Assembly: GCA_973895155.1 (NCBI GenBank)
Contig: OZ316893.1
Coordinates: 23,002,001 to 23,066,000 of the forward strand
DNA from: Marsupella aquatica
Taxonomy: Eukaryota; Marchantiophyta
Reading direction: 5' to 3'
DNA length: 64,000 nucleotides
Shown here: positions 43,192 to 53,644 of the stretch, piece by piece
How positions within the stretch are numbered: the first letter of the stretch is position 1
How the letters are laid out: the number at the start of each line of letters is the position of its first letter
Translations under genes and position numbers: made by a program
The notes under the pieces: model-generated
Told to the model about the DNA's origin: nothing
Databases searched by the model: none
Seen by the model: the letters and a program-made list of their open reading frames with translations, nothing else

Positions 43192-43473
43192 TTAGGGTGG
43201 TGTAAGCTTTTCGATCAGGGGCGAATCTGGACGAGGTTTCATATTCTTAGGCAGGCGTCTTTCATGTGAGCTTTCTGGGTTTGAGTCACTTTGAATAGGT
43301 GTGGTAAACCCAGTTTCTGTTGTAGAAGTCAAAGATGATGAGCTTTTAGCAATACTTGAAATGTACACAGAAGATGACTGACCAAAGAAATCATCTGGAC
43401 TATGGTACATGGGATAGCCTCTGGCAAATTCTTGAGATACTCCAAGTTCAGCCGGTCCCACCACTTCCACCAT
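43192..43473 (-). CDS. Hypothetical small open frame
   Basis: 93 codons from MVEVVGPAELGVSQEFARGY to ...PLIEKLTPP, Ser/Pro-rich with a plausible amino-acid composition (GYPMYHSPDDFFGQ). No family is recognised, no splice partners could be assigned, and no second copy exists in the window. It may be a single exon or chance. Confidence 0.2.
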   Translation of the reverse strand: MVEVVGPAELGVSQEFARGYPMYHSPDDFFGQSSSVYISSIAKSSSSLTSTTETGFTTPIQSDSNPESSHERRLPKNMKPRPDSPLIEKLTPP

Positions 43474-43722
43474 TTAATTAAATTAAAGTCAATATTGACT
43501 TCTGCTGAGTGACCCTTTTCAGCTAAAGTCCAAGTCTCACAAGCTTGGACAACACCAAATCTTGAGTAATTCAATATTTATTCCATCACTGCTCATTGAT
43601 CTAATGCAATGGCTTTTCTTCATTCAAATCGCTGAAGCCGCACTGTAAAATAATAGTTCAAGTTGCGGTTGGCATTCAACAGCCTTCAAGTCTCGGCTCA
43701 CGTGACACATTTTCATAGTAAA

Positions 43723-44850
43723 CTAGCTCAATACCCGTGCGTTGCACAAAAGATATCGTGTCGCCCAAGATGACGTTAAGACAAAAAGATTTTGTGTCAC
43801 CCAAGATGTCGTTAAGAAAAAATATGTTGTGTCGCCCAAGATGCCGTTAAGAAAAAAAGATGTGTTGTCGCGCAAGATGTCGTTAAGAAAGAAAATGTCG
43901 TGTCGCCCAACTGAAGATGTCATTCATGAAGAAACAAATGTTGTGCCTCCCAATGTGTCATTAATAAAGAAAAAAGATACTGTGTCACTCAAGATGTTAT
44001 TACAAAAAAAAAATGTTGTGACACCCAAGATGTACTTAAGAAAAATGATATTGTGTCACCCAAGATGTCCTTAAGACAAAGATATCGTGTCAACCAAGAT
44101 ATTGTTAAGAAAAAAGATGTTGTGGCACCCAATATGTCCTTAAGAAAAGGAATGCCACGTTGCCCAAGATGTCATTAAGAGAAAAGTAGCACAAAAGATG
44201 GTGTGGTGAGAAAAAGATGTTGAGGTGAAAATAGATGTTGAGGTGAGAAAAAGAAGTTGAAATGAGAAAAAGATGTCAAAGAGAGAAATGTTTAGGTGAG
44301 AAAAAGATGTTGAGGTGAACAAAGATGTTGATGAGAAAAAGAGATGTTGAGCTAAGAAAAAGAAGTAGATCAAAAACTATGTGAAGGAGAGAAAAGATGG
44401 CGATGTGAGAAAAATATGTGAAGATGAGGAAAAGATGTCAAGGGTGAGGGAAAGATGTTGTGGTGAGATAAAAATGTGAAGGTGAGAAAAGGTCAGATGT
44501 CAAGGTGAAAACAAATGTCAATGAGAAAAAGATATGTTGAGGTGAGACAAAGAAGTCAAGGTGAAGAAAAGATGTCGAGGAGAGAAAAAACATGGCGAGG
44601 TGAGAAAAAGACGTTGAGGAGAGAAAATATGTCGAGGGTGAGGGAAAGATGTTGTGGTGAGATAAAGATGTCAAGGTGAGAAAAGATGTCAAGTCAGGTG
44701 AGAAAATATATCGAGGAGAGAAACAAAAATCAAGGACCGAAACAATGTTGAGGGTGAGAAAAAATTGTCATGAGATAAAGATGTCAATGTGAGAAAAAAT
44801 GGCAAGTTTGAGAAAAATATGTCAAGGCAAGGTACAATTGTTGTGGTGGT
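43723..44850 (-). mobile_element. Helitron 3' tail, minus orientation
   Basis: On the minus strand the element ends GTGC-AAC-GCAC (hairpin, 43,747-43,737), GGGTATTGAG, CTAG (43,726-43,723), followed by T. Upstream on that strand (43,748-44,830) lie over 1 kb of degenerate units of the AACGACATCTTGGGCGACAC and CACCTCAACATCTTTTTCTC types. No helicase gene is attached in this window, so it may be a non-autonomous element whose 5' end was not identified. Confidence 0.75.
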
Positions 44851-45603
44851 GTGCAACAACTCGTGCACTGCACATAGAAATCGGAGACTGAGATAATAGT
44901 CACCGCAAAATAGAGTCCAAGCACAACCAAGTGACAGAAAAAAATGTTTTTAATTTTAATTTTTTAGAGAAATTAATATCATATATATTATTTATACTCA
45001 AGTTTTTTCAAAACTTGAAAGTTATTATCCAATTCTTTAAGTCTCAATTTTAATAATTAGTTTTAAATTAGTTTTAAATTATTATTTTTATCTTGGTTGG
45101 GTTTGGGTAGGCTATGGGTAGCTTGGGAAGAGGTAATTGAGATTAATAGAGATATGGATGGATCCTACAGTTGCAGAAAAACAAATTTTTACTTAAGACC
45201 TAGGATTGTTCCCATTTTTTCTTGAGTTTGTAAATAATACCATATCCATTTTTAGAGGATATGGTATATCATGACTTATGATACTCTTGCATACAAGAGG
45301 GTTAGGTACCTTTTCTGTCTTTTGTTTCCACCACTAGATTCTTTTTTGTTTGAAAAGTGCATACAACAAGGTTAGTTACATTTTTTGTTTTGTGTGTCCA
45401 CCAATTGATTACCGTTTGTGTGAAAAGATTTACTGTACATTTTGGTTCCCTCTATATTTAATTTGCTTTTGGTTTTATCCCTTCTCTTTATTGATTAGTT
45501 CTTTTCTTGGCACTGTATTTTTGAATGACGACCACAGCATAAAAAGACGCAACCTTGTATTATAGAAGTTAATGGAGAGATCATTGAGTAGGATTCTTTT
45601 GGT
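44851..45603. other. AT-rich spacer with a degenerate local duplication
   Basis: Two related segments share TTTGTGTTTCCACCA..GATT and TTTG..TGAAAAG (about 45,300-45,355 and 45,360-45,430). No gene is supported. Confidence 0.4.
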
Positions 45604-45726
45604 CCCCGGTGACTGCACATCAAAATACGAGTGTACGACATTCCTCCATAACATGATACATCTTCTTATTTTCTTGAAATCAATGAGTGCACACCATATA
45701 TTTTGATGTGTGATTACGGGCAGGGG
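45604..45726. repeat. MITE-like inverted-repeat element, copy B
   Basis: Begins CCCCGGTGACTGCACATCAA and ends TTTTGATGTGTGATTACGGGCAGGGG, imperfect terminal inverted repeats of about 25 bp. It shares ends and ATCAATGA(A/G)TGCA with 36,352-36,486. Confidence 0.7.
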
Positions 45727-46089
45727 ATTCTTTCCAGGGGCAAATTTGTGAAGCTATGCATGCACACCCTCCACAAGACGGTGGCCAACCTCCCACTAAG
45801 GACAGCCAAGCTCTATGCCGTCTTGTCTACAAGACCCCCTGTATAGTACTGCCAAGTACTGGGCCCATCCCGACCTGACCTTCTGGCCAGGCCAATTGCC
45901 ATGGCAAAGGGTTTGTGCTGGTCGGGGGCTCGGGAAACTGAACTTGAGAGAGGTTACAGCCGACCAGGTCTAAGTGCACCATTTTTAAGTGCAATACCAG
46001 ATAAATTGCAGGGGAAACAGTACAGTGGACCCTATCTAAGTACACCGTGTAGTAGTGAGGCCCCTGGCCAAACCTCAATGATCACAATA
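45727..46089. other. Spacer sharing a short repeat with 46.6-46.7 kb
   Basis: CAGTGGACC...CTAAGTACAC..GT...CAGTGAGGCC...GGCCA.ACCT at 46,020-46,075 recurs at 46,638-46,690. No gene is supported. Confidence 0.4.
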
Positions 46090-46570
46090 GGGCGTGTCAA
46101 AGCAGGCCTGTAACTCAGTTACAAATCAGGACATAAATTGCTTTTACGCCCGGGGTCCTCACTTCTTTTCTTCCGACCCATCATGCGTGAATAAGTATAG
46201 GGTTTTTTTATTGGGTTTAGTGAAATACTTTTAAATTTTTGTTGAAGAACATTAGGGTTATTTTAGTCCAATTTTGAGAATTATAAGAATCAAAGGGTTT
46301 TTCTAAATCAAAATTGTAAATATTTTTGGAATATTCCATTAAGTTAGGGGTAAAAAATTACTTAAACAAACTTTATTGACTTAAGTTTTAGGGTGTTTAT
46401 TCCCCCAAAACTTCGCACGTGATATGGGATACCCCTTGGATTGAGGCCCCCAAGCTTTTACGGCCAAGACAATATCACTATGGGAGACCAAAATACACAC
46501 CCCATAAACATTTTACTTCCAAAAATTCACAGCTGTAAGACTCTCCTTAAGGGAGAACTTTGACACGCCC
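46090..46570. mobile_element. 481-bp non-autonomous TIR element with TA target site
   Basis: Perfect 13-bp terminal inverted repeats GGGCGTGTCAAAG (46,090-46,102) and CTTTGACACGCCC (46,558-46,570), each flanked by TA. The interior is AT-rich and shares phrases with 14,430-14,610 inside the Helitron. No coding sequence. A TA target site fits Tc1/mariner-type MITEs. Confidence 0.7.
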
Positions 46571-47351
46571 TAATAGCCTATGTGGTCACAACAACCTATC
46601 CAATATGATTTTGATGATAGGGACTTGAGGGACAGTTCAGTGGACCTTGGCTAAGTACACAGTTTAACAGTGAGGCCAGTGGCCAGACCTAAGTGCAACC
46701 AAACAATATGATTTTGATTATGCTAAGGACAATACAGTTTCACATATGTTCTGAGGCCATTTTTTAATACAATTTCTGACAATACATTCAGGCCTCTCTC
46801 ATTACATGTGAACTCAAGTTCAGCCAATAGGTGCAATACTTAGATAATTGTAAGGGAGGAACTTCTTCCTTATTTTCCAAGGATATTGAACATTTTTTTG
46901 GCAGTTTCACATGACTGCACAAAGAGGCTCACTACTCCACAAATTAGAAAGTGCAATACCTCTATAAGACTCAATTTTCTGTTCTCCATACGAGCAAAGT
47001 TCTGGAGGTGTGATGATGACATGTCTTGTGTGTCAAAAGGGATTCCTGCACCAAGCACCTGACCTTTTTACTTTGGTTTCCTATACTCCGAATACATGCA
47101 TTACAAGGATACTATAGTCGTACAACTGACTTATCGATTACTGCATAACTTTTCAAATTGCACTTATGGTTGATACTCTAGGACTCTTTGAAAGAATTAT
47201 AAAACTATCTGTAACCTCGGACTGCCTGTCTGAACTTCTAAAATCGTGTGAAAGTGTGTAAACTTGTGACGTCTCACCTGTGTTAGGCAAAACCAGAAAT
47301 ACATCTAGGTTCAAATACATCTAGACTCGAGTTCATGAAACACATATCTTT
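46571..47351. other. Spacer, nothing recognised
   Basis: AT-rich sequence without supported gene, apart from the short repeat at 46,638-46,690. Confidence 0.4.
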
Positions 47352-48015
47352 CTGTATTCAATTTGTGTAGTAGCTGTGTGTCACCATTTGAATCATGATA
47401 CCAAATTTCGAACTACATACCATCCAATGAATCATTTGATTTAGAAAAGTTAGAATGCCTACAAATATAGAGAATTCTTAGTCGGAGACCTAAGATATTC
47501 ACATGACAGACATGTTAATATCGTCGAAGGATCGCAATTTATGAGTTTCACAAAAGCATTTGCTTCATCTTCCAATCCTGCGAAAAACAATCAATAAATC
47601 AATCCTGTATTCGATTTGTAGCGTACCTGTGTATCACCAGTTGAATCCTAATCCCCAAATTTCCAACTCCATAACATCCAATGAATCATCTCATTTAGAA
47701 AAGTTGGAATGCCTACAAATATAGAGAATCTTAACTCGGAGAAGTAAGATATTTACATGACAGAGATGTTAAATATTGCTGAAGGATCACAATTTATGAG
47801 TTTCACAAAAGCATTCGCTTCATCTTCCGATGCTGCGAAAACAATCAATATGTCAATCCTGTATTCAATTTATAAAGTACCTGTGTGTCACCATTTGAAT
47901 CAGAATCACCACATTCCGAACTACACAACATTGAATTTAGAGAATTTGTAAAGCCTACAAACAAAAAGAATTTTCATTCATTTCGGAGAAGATATTTACA
48001 TGACAGATGTTGAGA
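47352..48015. repeat. Three tandem units of about 252-255 bp
   Basis: CTGTATTC(A/G)ATTT recurs at 47,352, 47,604 and 47,859. Each unit contains TGTCACCA(T/G)TTGAATC and AAGATATT(C/T)ACATGACAGA; the third is shorter. The array directly abuts the end of the duplicated gene unit at 48,017 and has no counterpart beside copy 1. Confidence 0.85.
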
Positions 48016-48016
48016 T

Positions 48017-48677
48017 ACGACAGAAAATAGTAGTCTAGGTTTTCCTGTGCGCTTGCAACGGAGAAAGTTTCGTTCCAAATCCACATTGGGTGTTGCCTAA
48101 TTGTCCTGAACTGGACCCAGACTAATTGAGGCAGGCTACAGGTACATTTATAGGAATGCAGGATATATAGAGTACAGTTTCGGTGACAACGGAGTTGTTC
48201 AGGTTTCCTTACCAAAGCATTAGATGAGCATAAAATCCAGAGAGAATCTTCAGGACTAAAAGTAACTCTGATACCGGTACCTTCGATTGATCGGAACAGG
48301 AGCATGTAAATTATTGTTATTTTAGTTGGTTTGTCAGAAGGGACATAAGTTTGAAGCGATAATACAACGGCAGGAAACAATATACACAGTATGAGCACCC
48401 ATACCATGGTGATGATGCAAAGACCGGCCGGTGGAGAATTGTTTTGATTCATTTATTCAAGCTGTCTTCACTTCCTAGTTTCTGCCCGCCATCACTGACC
48501 CCATCTTCGCAGCCGCTTCCCCTGTTTGAATTAATGTTCACATCTTCTTCCATGCCCAAGACACCGAGTTCACCTGAATCTCATTTTCGCAATTGAAGAC
48601 ATTCAGCGGAAGCTAGAGCTCTACTCTCAGTGAGACCTGATGGAGGAGAAATCTCAAAACAGAGACGAACAAAATTC
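48017..48677 (-). other. 3' flank of HNL-TPR gene 2
   Basis: Aligns with 23,563-24,202. It presumably holds the 3' UTR. No gene is supported. Confidence 0.6.
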
Positions 48678-51600
48678 TTAAAGTTCAAACTCCAGAAAAG
48701 CTACAGGAAACTCGACCAAATAGTAGTAATCTTCTCTCGAATCTGCTTTTTTGAGGCCCAGAGCTAAGCATCTTTCGGCGTCCTTTTGAGCTCCATCTAT
48801 GTCCCCCAGTAAGAACTTGACATAGCCCCGGTGCTTCAAACATTCATAGTCATCAGCGCTAATTTCCAAGGCTCTTGTCAGGTCTTCCAATGCTCCTTGG
48901 AGATTGCCTGCCATTCGCTGTAGTATTCCGCTTACTTGCAAGAAGAAAACCCTATCATTGTAGCCACACACGCTGGCGTCAAAATCGTCCCAAACTGCAA
49001 GGGCTCCCAGAAATTCCTTCTCCTTAACTTTTTCTTTGATTTTCTTATGTGACGACGTGAAAAGGCTTTCCACCCAATGCTCCCTTTCTTCCAGTCTAAA
49101 AAATGCCAAGGGCAATTGCACCACAGGATCCATTGCCATGCATCTTTCTGCATCCTGTCGCGCTCCACTGTCATCCCCCATCAAGTATTTGACATAACCC
49201 CGATGCTTGAGCAGATCATATTCGTCGTCGTCTATTTCCAAGGCTGCTGTCAGGTCTTCCAAAGCTCCTTGGATATCTCCTGCCATTCGCTTCAGTATTC
49301 CCCTTTCTTTCAGGAAGAAACGACTATCATGACAGCCACACACGCTGGCATCGAATTCATCCCAAATTTTAAGGGCTCCTAGGAATTCCTTCTCCTCTAC
49401 CTTATCCATGACTCTCCCATGTGACAACCTGAAAAGATTTCCCACCGAATGCTGCCTCCCCTTCAGTCTGAATTCCAAATATGCTACGGGCAATCCTCCC
49501 AAACAGTTCTGCCCATCCACCTTAGGCTCCATCGCCATACATCTTTCTGCATCCCTTTGCGCTCCACTCTTATCCCCCATCAAGTATTTCACGTAACCCC
49601 GATGCTTAAGCAGCTCATAATTGTTGTCGTCTGTTTCCAAGGCAGCTGTCAGGTCTTCCAAGGCTCCATCGAGATCACCTGCCATTCGCTTCAATAAACC
49701 CCTTTCTTTCAAGAAGAAAACCCTATGATAATAGCCACCAACCCTGGCGTCGAAATCGTCCCAAATTGCAAGGGCTCCCAGAAATTCCTTCTCCTCTACC
49801 TTCTCCATAACTTTCTCATGTGAGGAGCTCCAAAGATGTCCCTCAACACCTTCACTTCCCTTCAGTCTGAATTCCATAAATGCTACGGACAATCCTCCCA
49901 AACAATCATACATCCCACGCTCCACAGGATCCATTGCCATGCATCTTTCTGCATCCTCTCGCGCTCCACTCTTATCCCCCATCAAGTATTTGACGTAACC
50001 CCGATGCTTGAGCAGCTTATAGTTATCGTCGTCTATTTCGAAGGCTGTTGTCAGGTCTTCCAGAGCTCCATGGAGATCGCCTACGATTCGCTTCAATATT
50101 CCCCTTTCTTGCAAGGAATAAACCCGCGAACATTGGGAATACACCGTGACATCAAAATCACACCAGATTGCCAATGCCCCCTGGAAGTCTGAAATCCTCA
50201 CCTTGTCCATCATTTCACAATGTGCTGAGCACAAATTTGTCGAGTGCTCATTGCGTTCTGTTTTTCCTGCCAGCCTGAAATCCATGTATGTTACTGTTTC
50301 TTTCCCAAAACCGAAGGGGAGCCACCAAATAGGACCGTTTGCGCGATCTGTGCGAAGAAGTCTTAAGGCATTTGCACCATCATCATTTGCACGACCGAGA
50401 TCCCCCAACAAGAAGTTCACGTAGCCTCGGTAACTCCAACACTCATACAGGCTGCGGTACTCACGAGATTCTGCGTCATCAGATGATACTTCCAATGCGG
50501 CAGTGAGATCTTCCAAGGCTCCCTGGAGATCTCCCATATGACATCTCATTATGCCGCTCGCTTGCAACAACAATTTATGCCACCTCGGTTTTAGCATAGC
50601 GAGGTTTGCGCAACAAATATATTCCAGGGCTCCCTGATAGTCATGTTCCGACACCTTCTCCATCGCATTTTCGTGCATGAAGATCATGAGCGCCTCTAAC
50701 AGTATGATGTTGTCCTCATGGGCCAAGGAGAAACGCTTATCTTGCACCTTAAAGATCTTCTGTGATGTGGCGAGAGGGGCCACACCAGCGTCTCCCAACC
50801 AGGCAGGTAATTCCTGGACGTATGGGAGGACAGAGAGCTCCAAAGTGTGCAAAGACTGCATACTCTTCATGAAGTCAGGAATGCTTCTTATAGAAAGCCC
50901 CCGAAGAACGAGACTAGTAAGCGCCGTCAGTTCGGCAAGAGACTCGGGCAGCATCTTGATCGGGATAAGAGTTCTCTCTCCAATGATTTCCAAGTTAAGT
51001 AACTGGGTGAGTTCGCCGAAGGGAATGACTGAGAGGATATTCGAACGACAATTGGTCAGCTCTAGGTGCCTCAAACTGGAGAGTTTTCCGAATGAATTCA
51101 CGACAGCTTCTAATTGACATCCTTGCAACTTGAGGTCTTCTAATCCTTCTAGATGTCCAAAGGAGTCGGGGACTCGTAAGTCGCAAAAACTACGGATTTC
51201 TAGGTGCTTCAGGGCAGATAGGTGTCCAAAGGAATGGGGCAAAGCTTGCAGTTTGTTACAATCAGTGATTTCTAGGTGCTTCAAGGCAGACAGGTGTCCA
51301 AAGGAATCGGACAAGACTTGCAATTCGTGACAACGATGAATTTCTAGGTGCGTCAAGGCAGCCAGGGTTCCAAATGAAGTAGACAGGAAGTTGAGACTCG
51401 GACAAAACTTGAACACAAGACGATCGAGTGCGGATAGATCCCCGAAGGTGTCAGGAAGGGAACGTAATTCAAAACACCAGTGAAATTCAAGATCTTTCAA
51501 CTTGGATAGAGCACCGAACTTTTCGGGCAGAATATGAAGACGATGGCAGTACATGAATTTCAAGTACTGCAACTGCGATAATTTGCAAAACGTCTCAGGC

Positions 51601-52007
51601 AAACTCTTTAGATCGCAATCATATAACACCAAATGTTCCAACTGGGATAAATTGCCGAATTCATCCGGTACACAGTGCAAGCTTGTACTGATAAAGATTC
51701 TAAGAGCTGATAATTGTCCAATAGATCTGGGTAGGACCTCCACACCGTGTAGTTGCAAAACTACGAGACTACCTTGAAGGACAAAGTTGAAAGTATCAAG
51801 ACGCCCACTGCATTTGAGTAGGACAAGCTTACTCGGGAGTGACCTCTCTTCCTCAACTCCGTCAATGAACAGCGGGCCATCCATTTCCAGATACAGCAAT
51901 TTCTTCAGTTTCTTAAGCGTATGGCTTGGAATGTGAATATCTTCACTTGAGGAAGCATCACTTGTGGAAGCATCCCAATGGTTGGACAACCGCAAGTCAT
52001 GAATATC
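48678..52007 (-). CDS. LRR and TPR exon of HNL-TPR gene 2
   Basis: A single 3.3-kb exon (1,109 codons and stop) after acceptor ACATTGTAG; it starts DIHDLRLSNHWD. Residues from about 30 to 405 hold about 13 LRRs of 23-24 residues with an SFG-x-L-S-A-L-x-x-L pattern (e.g. DSFGHLSALKHLEI, HSFGHLSALKHLEI), resembling NLR-type LRRs. From about 430 to the end are five modules of 115-140 residues. Each has an ALAIWDDFD repeat, an ERGILKRMAGDLxGALEDLTAALE repeat and a LKHRGYVKYLMGDxxGAxxDAERCMAMDP repeat; the last two fit the 34-residue TPR consensus (G8, Y11, A20, A27, P32 positions). LRRs usually sense or autoinhibit, and TPRs bind partner proteins. Fully open frame. Confidence 0.9.
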   Translation of the reverse strand, partial: DIHDLRLSNHWDASTSDASSSEDIHIPSHTLKKLKKLLYLEMDGPLFIDGVEEERSLPSKLVLLKCSGRLDTFNFVLQGSLVVLQLHGVEVLPRSIGQLSALRIFISTSLHCVPDEFGNLSQLEHLVLYDCDLKSLPETFCKLSQLQYLKFMYCHRLHILPEKFGALSKLKDLEFHWCFELRSLPDTFGDLSALDRLVFKFCPSLNFLSTSFGTLAALTHLEIHRCHELQVLSDSFGHLSALKHLEITDCNKLQALPHSFGHLSALKHLEIRSFCDLRVPDSFGHLEGLEDLKLQGCQLEAVVNSFGKLSSLRHLELTNCRSNILSVIPFGELTQLLNLEIIGERTLIPIKMLPESLAELTALTSLVLRGLSIRSIPDFMKSMQSLHTLELSVLPYVQELPAWLGDAGVAPLATSQKIFKVQDKRFSLAHEDNIILLEALMIFMHENAMEKVSEHDYQGALEYICCANLAMLKPRWHKLLLQASGIMRCHMGDLQGALEDLTAALEVSSDDAESREYRSLYECWSYRGYVNFLLGDLGRANDDGANALRLLRTDRANGPIWWLPFGFGKETVTYMDFRLAGKTERNEHSTNLCSAHCEMMDKVRISDFQGALAIWCDFDVTVYSQCSRVYSLQERGILKRIVGDLHGALEDLTTAFEIDDDNYKLLKHRGYVKYLMGDKSGAREDAERCMAMDPVERGMYDCLGGLSVAFMEFRLKGSEGVEGHLWSSSHEKVMEKVEEKEFLGALAIWDDFDARVGGYYHRVFFLKERGLLKRMAGDLDGALEDLTAALETDDNNYELLKHRGYVKYLMGDKSGAQRDAERCMAMEPKVDGQNCLGGLPVAYLEFRLKGRQHSVGNLFRLSHGRVMDKVEEKEFLGALKIWDEFDASVCGCHDSRFFLKERGILKRMAGDIQGALEDLTAALEIDDDEYDLLKHRGYVKYLMGDDSGARQDAERCMAMDPVVQLPLAFFRLEEREHWVESLFTSSHKKIKEKVKEKEFLGALAVWDDFDASVCGYNDRVFFLQVSGILQRMAGNLQGALEDLTRALEISADDYECLKHRGYVKFLLGDIDGAQKDAERCLALGLKKADSREDYYYLVEFPVAFLEFEL

Positions 52008-52247
52008 CTACAATGTCATAATATCCTCACCATTTAGTTCAGATCTCATCAAATCAGCGCTAGTTGAGTCCAATACATACGAACGACTACTGCAAACCCA
52101 GCTAACTAATTGTCATTCCTGAAACCCTCCCTTACTGCTTTGAGATAAAATGCTTTGCAATGTTACATATGCCTCAAACATTTGAAGCCCAAAACAAACT
52201 TGACATCTCCTCACTACAGAATTTTATCTCATCAATCTAGAGCTCAC
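52008..52247 (-). other. Intron 4 of HNL-TPR gene 2
   Basis: 240 bp, CAG|GTGAGC ... TTGTAG|GAT, phase 0. The equivalent intron of copy 1 is where copia element B ends, 5 bp after the donor. Confidence 0.8.
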
Positions 52248-53342
52248 CTGATTCGCCAACTCCTCATCGTTTTGTAGTAGCTTTAAGGCAATTCTCCGAT
52301 CCCATACTCTGCACCTTCCACTGTTACTTGGCTCAGAAGCTATTTTTCGTCCCAGACTTAGAAGTTGGTCATGGGTCTTAATACTCTCATTCTCCTCCAC
52401 ATGATAAACAAGAGACCTGTCCACCAAGGTTTGCCATTGTATGGTCTCATACTGCGTCTCATAAGCTTTCCTCCAAGCTGCTTTTGCATCGCGCAAACAC
52501 CAAAAATACCCTTGAAAGAAAGTTGTGGCATCTAGGAACATTTGCTGCTCCACCTCGTCGAGTCCGTCGTAGCTCACTCTCAACTTTGCCCACAATCTCT
52601 TGTCAAGATCTCGAATATTGTCAGCATTTATCACAGCTTGCAAAGTTTGCTGCCAAAACTTGCGATCCTGTTCGAATTTGAGGTGCTTTCCAAGAACTTC
52701 AAGCGTGAGGGGCAGCCCAGAACACTTCTCCACTATAGCCACCATATCACGTTTCAAGTTTGCGGGTAGATTTGCGGGCTGTGGGAAAGCATGGCTTAGG
52801 AACAGCTTTTCTGAATCTTTTTGGTTCAAAAATGGGACTTTAAAAATATCAACATCGTCCACGCGCTTGAGAATGTCCCCATCACGAGATGTAACAATGA
52901 ACCGACTTTGTGGAGAGGGACCATCAACGAGGTGTGATAACACGGTTATATCAAGATCATCACTGATATTATCCAAAACAAGTAGCAGTTGCTTGTCATT
53001 TAAAGTAGACCAGTTCTCGTCGTCTTCAACCCCCGCTTTAACCTTCCTTCCAAGGCGGTGCATATGTTTCCACACTACCTTCTTTACCTCCTCAACAGCC
53101 CGTCCTTTCACCTCCAGATCAGGGACAAAGCAACTGTACTCGTATGCGGGACTTAGTTCATTGAATACCGCCCGTGCGAGAGTGGTTTTCCCAAGCCCAC
53201 CCATGCCCACCAAGCCCAGCGTTGGAAATTTCTGAAGCCTGCTTTTAACCTCCTGTACGAGTACGTCCATATTGACCAGTTGCTTTGGCAGAAATTCCCG
53301 ATTTTGACGAATAGCTTGCCTTTCAAACACGGCTCGTTCTTC
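52248..53342 (-). CDS. NB-ARC exon of HNL-TPR gene 2
   Basis: 365 open codons from EERAVFERQAIRQNREFLPK to DEELANQ. P-loop GMGGLGKTT (about residue 45), kinase-2 QLLLVLDNISDD, RNBS-B SRFIVTSRD, GLPL CSGLPLTLEVLG, winged-helix region RVSYDGLDEVEQQMFLDATTF, and an MHD variant THDQLLSLGRK. The NB-ARC acts as an ADP/ATP switch in plant NLRs. Asn replaces the second Asp of the usual kinase-2 DD in both copies, a possible lineage feature. The antisense strand is also open for about 210 codons; that is a shadow. Confidence 0.92.
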
Positions 53343-53476
53343 CTAGATTTGCAACAAGAGCAGGTTAGAAAAACAGCAATCCTAAAGTCCTTTGATATGA
53401 ATTTTGACCTTTCAGTTGAGAAGACAGGACACAGGATGTCACTGGAAAACAAGGACATGCTGTAGTTCTGGGCAAC

Positions 53477-53644
53477 CTTTGAATTGTCGCAAACGCTGCT
53501 GAGTGTTGTGAGGGCGTTGAACCTTCGGGAGGTTTTAGTCTCTGGTCTGCACACGGAGAAATGGTCTGCGCTACTATCAAGATTAAAATTCACCCCATCT
53601 CTGGCAGAGCCTTCTGGTACTACAACAATACCTCGGAATACGCC
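53477..53644 (-). CDS. Third exon of HNL-TPR gene 2 (end of hydrolase)
   Basis: 56 codons between acceptor GGCCATGCAG and donor TCAAAG|GTTGCC. It contains IVVVPEGSARDG and SSADHFSVCRPETKTS, the likely catalytic-His region of the hydrolase, followed by RRFNALTTLSSVCDNSK. Confidence 0.85.

Noticed and set aside
43742-44074. 110-codon Lys-rich open frame
   Set aside because: It translates the Helitron-tail minisatellite in the wrong orientation; no protein motif.
52600-53235. Long open frame on the + strand opposite the NB-ARC exon (also 31,498-32,121 in copy 1)
   Set aside because: It is antisense to a clear NB-ARC exon with all motifs and introns on the minus strand; openness follows from codon bias of the real gene.
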